This document shows, in pieces, positions 23,143-26,725 of a stretch of 26,725 nt of DNA. The position numbers were made by a program, and so were the translations under genes. The DNA lies in the NCBI GenBank assembly GCA_964414715.1, contig CAYPXN010000003.1:1-26725 (forward strand), read 5' to 3'. This stretch comes from CAYPXN01 sp964414715 (GTDB lineage: Bacteria > UBA10199 > JADFYH01). Position 1 is the stretch's first letter; the number at the start of each line of letters is the position of its first letter. The notes below the pieces were generated by a model. The model was not told the DNA's origin and searched no databases. It saw only the letters and a list, made by a program, of their open reading frames with translations.

Positions 23143-25692
23143 CTAAGGTTTTTCTTGTTTCATCAGAACCACTCTCTGAGGGAATGGAATATCAATCTTG
23201 TTTTCATTGAATACATTATTAATTTTTGTCATGAGATCGGTTTGAACATCCACTCGTTCACCGGCGTCACCAATCCATACTCTCAAAACAAAATTCAATG
23301 AAGAATCTCCGAATTCCTTGAACTCTACGCGGGGAGGAGGATCTTTAAGGACGTTTTCGTGAGAAGCTCCGATTTCGGAAAGAAGTTTTTTTACTTTTTC
23401 CACATCGCTGCCATAAGCCACTCCCACGGGAATTGCAAAACCTGCCACAGAATTTCCGTAAGTCCAGTTCGTGAGCTGACCGGCGAGAAGTTCTCCGTTG
23501 GGAATCAGAATGGAAGCCTTGTCTGCGGTTTCAAGGACAGTGGAACGGGGGCCAATTTTAACTACACGCCCGGTGATGTTGTTGATCTGGATGATGTCGT
23601 CTATTTTGATAGGTCTTTCAATGAGCAGGATGATGCCGCTTGCGAAATTGTTGGCGATATTTTGCAGGCCAAATCCCAAGCCCACACCCAAAGCTCCTGC
23701 AAGTACGGTGATGTTTTGCAAATCAAAACCGAGAATGCGCAGGGAAATCAGGAGAGCAATGAGGGTGAGTGTGTAACGAACACCGGTACTGAAAGCTTGT
23801 TGGATGCCAGGATCCCAATCTTTTTGTGGATAGATGTTTTTTTCTAGAATGAGCTCCAGAACACGCGAAATCAGTGTGGAAATATAAAAAGTTAAGAGAA
23901 CTGAAAGCAGAAGGCCAATGGTTGCTTTCATGGGCCCTACCGTAAAACCCCAATTCCAGATGAAAGAGATCAGGTTGAGGAGTTCCGGTTTCAAATCCCA
24001 AATAAGACTCAAGAGATAGAGGAGGCTGGACCATAAAGCGATGCGGATCCAGAGTTGTAATGTCTTTGCCCATTGTAAAACAATTTTGAGTTGAAACTTG
24101 AACTTGCGGAGCAACAGGGAGGGGAGAATGTGCTGGGTCCATTCATTGAGAGCGTTTTTGACGAGTACGAAAAGGAGAATGGTTCCGGAAGATTTTAAGG
24201 TTGCATCTGCAAGATAGTCGGAAAGCAGGGTGTAGCCGAGAGTGTCGAGAACAAGAACCAAAAGTAACACTAGAAAAATAAAAAGATGCAAAACATTTCG
24301 GAGACTTCGAATGAGTTTTGGGTGGGGTGAGTGATCAATGAGGTAGCGGCTCCAGCGAGGTCTTGCCAGAGAAAGCAGAAGAAGGAAAATCAGGATTTCG
24401 AGAAACCATTCAAAAATTTGGCTGGCTTCCGAATTGTAATTGAGAATGAAGGAAGCAAAATTCAGTAAAGAAAAAAAGAAGGTAAGCAGGATGAGTGTGA
24501 CAAAGTGAAGGTGAATATAATTTGCATCGGTTTCAGGAATTTTGACCAAACGGCCCAGGGAGGTTTTCTTGCACAAGAGAATCCTGGAGGATTGCAAAAG
24601 GAGAACGCTGACCCATGAAGTGCTGAGAAAAAAGAGGATAAAATAAGCGAGTGATTCCCGAATTTCTGAAAAAGTAATTAGTAAAAAGGCATAAGCAAGA
24701 ATTAAAAGTAGAAAAGGTAAAGAAATGTAAAAAGATTTTCTGAATTCTATTCCAAACTCTTCGATGATGGTGGTGCTGTTTCCGGAACGTAGTTTGGGTT
24801 TTGAAATTTTAAGCAGAACGATTCCGCTGCCAAGCCAGGCAATTAAAACTATGATGAAGCGGATGAGGTTGTTTTTGAGTGTCTTGAAAATGAGTGTGAA
24901 ATGGGAAATGAAATCTTCCTGATAAGTATGAAGATTGCGAATCCTGAATTGGAATTCCTGAAAAGCCAGGTTAAAGCTTTCCATGGAAAGATTGGGTTGA
25001 TTCACCCATTTTAGTTGTGAGAAACGAACTTTTTCCCAGCGTTTTTCAAGCAAAGCGTAGTTCTTTTGACAAATGTCTACGGCTTGGCTCAGGGCTGTCT
25101 TGGCTTTCCCCAGATTGGCGAGAACGTCATCGGAGTGATCACTTTCTGTTTCGAACATTTTGAGGATGCTTCGTATATCACTCAAGTTTTGTGCGAGTTC
25201 AGATTTGCGGTTAGGATCTCTTTCCTGGGTAAGAGCGAGCTTTGCATCGCTTTCCTTAATTTTCCAGAGTTGGAGTTTGCTGTCCATGCGGATATGCATT
25301 TGCGAAACTTCCTGAATCTGGCTTTCGATATCTTGTAAAACATAAGCGTAGGAATCTCGCATCAGTTTCCAACGATTGAGAAAGGGACGAAATTCTTCGA
25401 CGGAAACTTCCTGGATTTGAAGAAAGGCGGGAACTTTTGCCGCATCTTGCTCCAATGATTTTTCCCCGTCGTCGATTCTTTTTTGCAGACCCTCCAAGTC
25501 TTGTTCAATTTCAGTGAGTCGGCTTTTATATTTGTCAGTCAGGGTTTGGGCTTGAACTACTTCATCGGATGCCTGGGGGGTGTTTGTGTTGCTGTTTTGA
25601 CTTTCTTGTGCTGAAGAAAGTGAAAGAAAGGGTAGAGAGAGTAAAAAGAAAAGCAAAAGTATAAGTGAGTACCACTTTCTTGATTTGAGCAT
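23143..25692 (-). CDS. Large mechanosensitive channel, MscS/MscK-like
   Basis: The 849-residue protein is an inner-membrane channel that opens on membrane tension during hypo-osmotic shock. The start at 25692 is an ATG giving MLKSRKWYSLILLLFF and a signal sequence ending near SSAQ; a TTG at 25728 is less likely. Residues about 35-220 are charged coiled-coil, presumably periplasmic as in MscK/YbdG-type channels. About ten membrane segments follow. The last 190 residues hold the MscS core: the pore helix GALGVGLGFGLQNIANNFASG, then the beta domain (IERPIKIDDIIQI, GRVVKIGPRSTVLET, ILIPNGELL) and the alpha/beta vestibule ending IPFPQRVVLM. All MscS landmarks are intact. The gene is single, flanked by convergent and divergent neighbours. 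Confidence 0.92.
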   Translation of the reverse strand: MLKSRKWYSLILLLFFLLSLPFLSLSSAQESQNSNTNTPQASDEVVQAQTLTDKYKSRLTEIEQDLEGLQKRIDDGEKSLEQDAAKVPAFLQIQEVSVEEFRPFLNRWKLMRDSYAYVLQDIESQIQEVSQMHIRMDSKLQLWKIKESDAKLALTQERDPNRKSELAQNLSDIRSILKMFETESDHSDDVLANLGKAKTALSQAVDICQKNYALLEKRWEKVRFSQLKWVNQPNLSMESFNLAFQEFQFRIRNLHTYQEDFISHFTLIFKTLKNNLIRFIIVLIAWLGSGIVLLKISKPKLRSGNSTTIIEEFGIEFRKSFYISLPFLLLILAYAFLLITFSEIRESLAYFILFFLSTSWVSVLLLQSSRILLCKKTSLGRLVKIPETDANYIHLHFVTLILLTFFFSLLNFASFILNYNSEASQIFEWFLEILIFLLLLSLARPRWSRYLIDHSPHPKLIRSLRNVLHLFIFLVLLLVLVLDTLGYTLLSDYLADATLKSSGTILLFVLVKNALNEWTQHILPSLLLRKFKFQLKIVLQWAKTLQLWIRIALWSSLLYLLSLIWDLKPELLNLISFIWNWGFTVGPMKATIGLLLSVLLTFYISTLISRVLELILEKNIYPQKDWDPGIQQAFSTGVRYTLTLIALLISLRILGFDLQNITVLAGALGVGLGFGLQNIANNFASGIILLIERPIKIDDIIQINNITGRVVKIGPRSTVLETADKASILIPNGELLAGQLTNWTYGNSVAGFAIPVGVAYGSDVEKVKKLLSEIGASHENVLKDPPPRVEFKEFGDSSLNFVLRVWIGDAGERVDVQTDLMTKINNVFNENKIDIPFPQRVVLMKQEKP

Positions 25693-25775
25693 GGGAAAAA
25701 CCCTAACAAAAATCAGGGGGAGGGGCAACAGACATTGCGGTGGTGATTTGAGAGTAAATAGGATAAAATCAAAAA

Positions 25776-26189
25776 ATGTTTAAAAAAATTATTTTAGGAA
25801 TTGTTTTGCTTTTTCCTTTGAGTTTGCAGGCAGGTCCTTCCAAAGTAAATTCTTCTCCAGGAATGGCATCGAACTCTTCCGAGTTTAGCATTGAGTTAAA
25901 CAAAAATTTTTTGTTGGAAGTAAATCAGAAGGCAGTTTTGAAAGAAGAAGGCCTGAGTATTTTGGCGGTCGAGGTTTTTGATGATCTTTGCAAGGATGGG
26001 ATGGATTGTAGTGAAGGTTCGATGAGTATTCGACTTCAGGTGAGCAAGGGGGGAGAAAAAAAGGATCTTCTTTTGACGAGTAAAGAGGGTCGCAAACCTG
26101 TAAAACCCGTGGTGCTGGAAGCTTTTGGTTGTAAGATTCAGCTTTTGGAAATGGGCGAATCTGCGGCGATGTTGGTAGTTAAAAAATAG
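25776..26189 (+). CDS. Small secreted protein of unknown function
   Basis: The 137-residue protein has a signal peptide (MFKKIILGIVLLFPLSLQAG), a Ser-rich spacer to about residue 35, and a compact mostly beta domain from 37 to the end. Three cysteines (C72, C78 in LCKDGMDCSEGS, and C119 in FGCKIQLLEM) could form one disulfide. I do not recognise a family by name. AGGATAA lies upstream of the ATG. It diverges from the MscS gene, 83 bases from that start, and its stop overlaps the convergent phosphatase gene by 11 bases. It probably acts in the periplasm. It could bind a ligand or metal, but no motif proves it. Confidence 0.72.
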   Translation: MFKKIILGIVLLFPLSLQAGPSKVNSSPGMASNSSEFSIELNKNFLLEVNQKAVLKEEGLSILAVEVFDDLCKDGMDCSEGSMSIRLQVSKGGEKKDLLLTSKEGRKPVKPVVLEAFGCKIQLLEMGESAAMLVVKK

Positions 26190-26725
26190 GAAGATTCTTC
26201 AATTCTTCAAAACTATGTATAAGATAGTCTGGTTTGCAAGCAACGAGTTCTTCAGCATCTCTGAAGCCGTAAGTTACGCCGCAAGTGAGGATTCCTGCGG
26301 CTTTCCCGCAGTCCACATCGATTTGTGAATCTCCCACAATCAGCGTCTTGGGTTTTGTTTTAAAATCTTCAAAAATCGGGTCTAACATTTTGGGGGAAGG
26401 TTTTTGATAGGGTAAACTATCTCCTCCGATCAGCCATTTGAAATGTTGATCGATGTTGAGTCCTTCGATAATTTTTTTAGAGAAGGCATAAGGTTTGTTG
26501 GTTGCAATCGCTTTCGGAATTTTAGGAAATTTTTCAAGAAACCCTGCGACTCCCGGATACATCTTGGTTTCAACAAGAAGATTTTCCATGTAGTGATCCC
26601 AGAAATTTTGTGCCACCTTGCGAGCTTGTTCTTCCGTGGGTTCTCCAATGACATCTTTAATCAAATACATCATGCCTCGGCCCACAAAACTTTCGATGGT
26701 TTTTTGTGGAAGGGTGGGAAAGCCT
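26179..26725 (-). CDS. HAD-family phosphatase, phosphoglycolate phosphatase-like (5' end outside window)
   Basis: The reading frame stays open to the right edge, so the gene is cut by the window and its start is not seen. The visible part reads GFPTLPQKTIESFVGRG, then YPGVAGFLEKFPKIPKAIATNKP (HAD motif II, Thr in ATNK), GGDSLPYQKPSP (motif III Lys) and LIVGDSQIDVDCGKAAG (motif IV, acidic metal ligands). The nucleophile DxDGT motif must lie beyond position 26725. The layout is that of Gph, which removes phosphate from 2-phosphoglycolate in the cytoplasm, but other small phosphates are possible. Its 3' end overlaps the small secreted protein gene by 11 bases, tail to tail. Confidence 0.88.
   Translation of the reverse strand, partial: GFPTLPQKTIESFVGRGMMYLIKDVIGEPTEEQARKVAQNFWDHYMENLLVETKMYPGVAGFLEKFPKIPKAIATNKPYAFSKKIIEGLNIDQHFKWLIGGDSLPYQKPSPKMLDPIFEDFKTKPKTLIVGDSQIDVDCGKAAGILTCGVTYGFRDAEELVACKPDYLIHSFEELKNLPIF

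Overview
The window looks like a chromosomal stretch of a Gram-negative bacterium of moderate GC. An outer-membrane beta-barrel with a C-terminal Phe, several signal-peptide proteins, GroES/GroEL with a Gly-Gly-Met tail, and two DUF507 genes fit a deltaproteobacterial-type lineage or a related candidate phylum. This placement comes from gene content and memory, not from a search.

Layout. Positions 1-2050 are an accessory-looking strip. It holds an AT-rich orphan gene (278-1423) and a minus-strand tRNA-Asn(GTT) at 1671-1742. Extra copies of the tRNA 3' end (21-34, 1500-1514), a degenerate tRNA-like copy (1803-1880) and a ~100-bp palindrome (1893-1995) surround them. A porin-like barrel follows on the minus strand (2103-3881) with its own promoter and terminator. 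From 9393 down to 4104 a same-strand run encodes leucyl aminopeptidase, a PHP phosphoesterase, two DUF507 paralogues, GroES and GroEL. Three of its intergenic gaps hold palindromic dispersed repeats, and one repeat supplies the last codons and stop of the PHP gene. Next come a crotonase-fold protein on the plus strand (9496-10305) and, convergent with it, a 960-residue Gly-rich surface protein (10292-13174). A thioredoxin-fold protein and an aldehyde dehydrogenase follow on the minus strand. A hairpin-rich divergent spacer (15633-15879) separates the dehydrogenase from a plus-strand SNF2 helicase and M20 peptidase pair. The right end holds a secreted repeat protein (minus), a transglutaminase-like/TPR protein (plus), a large MscS-type channel (minus), a small secreted protein (plus) and a phosphoglycolate-phosphatase-like gene cut by the window edge (minus).

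Functional picture. Most genes are housekeeping: protein folding, peptide turnover, nucleotide/RNA turnover, osmotic protection, aldehyde oxidation. They are interspersed with poorly characterised envelope or secreted proteins. I see no CRISPR array, phage, transposase, toxin-antitoxin or defence cassette. The least ordinary content is the repeat ecology: at least four types of palindromic or tRNA-derived element, with copies placed exactly at gene ends and inside the groESL operon. The few genes I cannot assign to a family are the next most unusual part.
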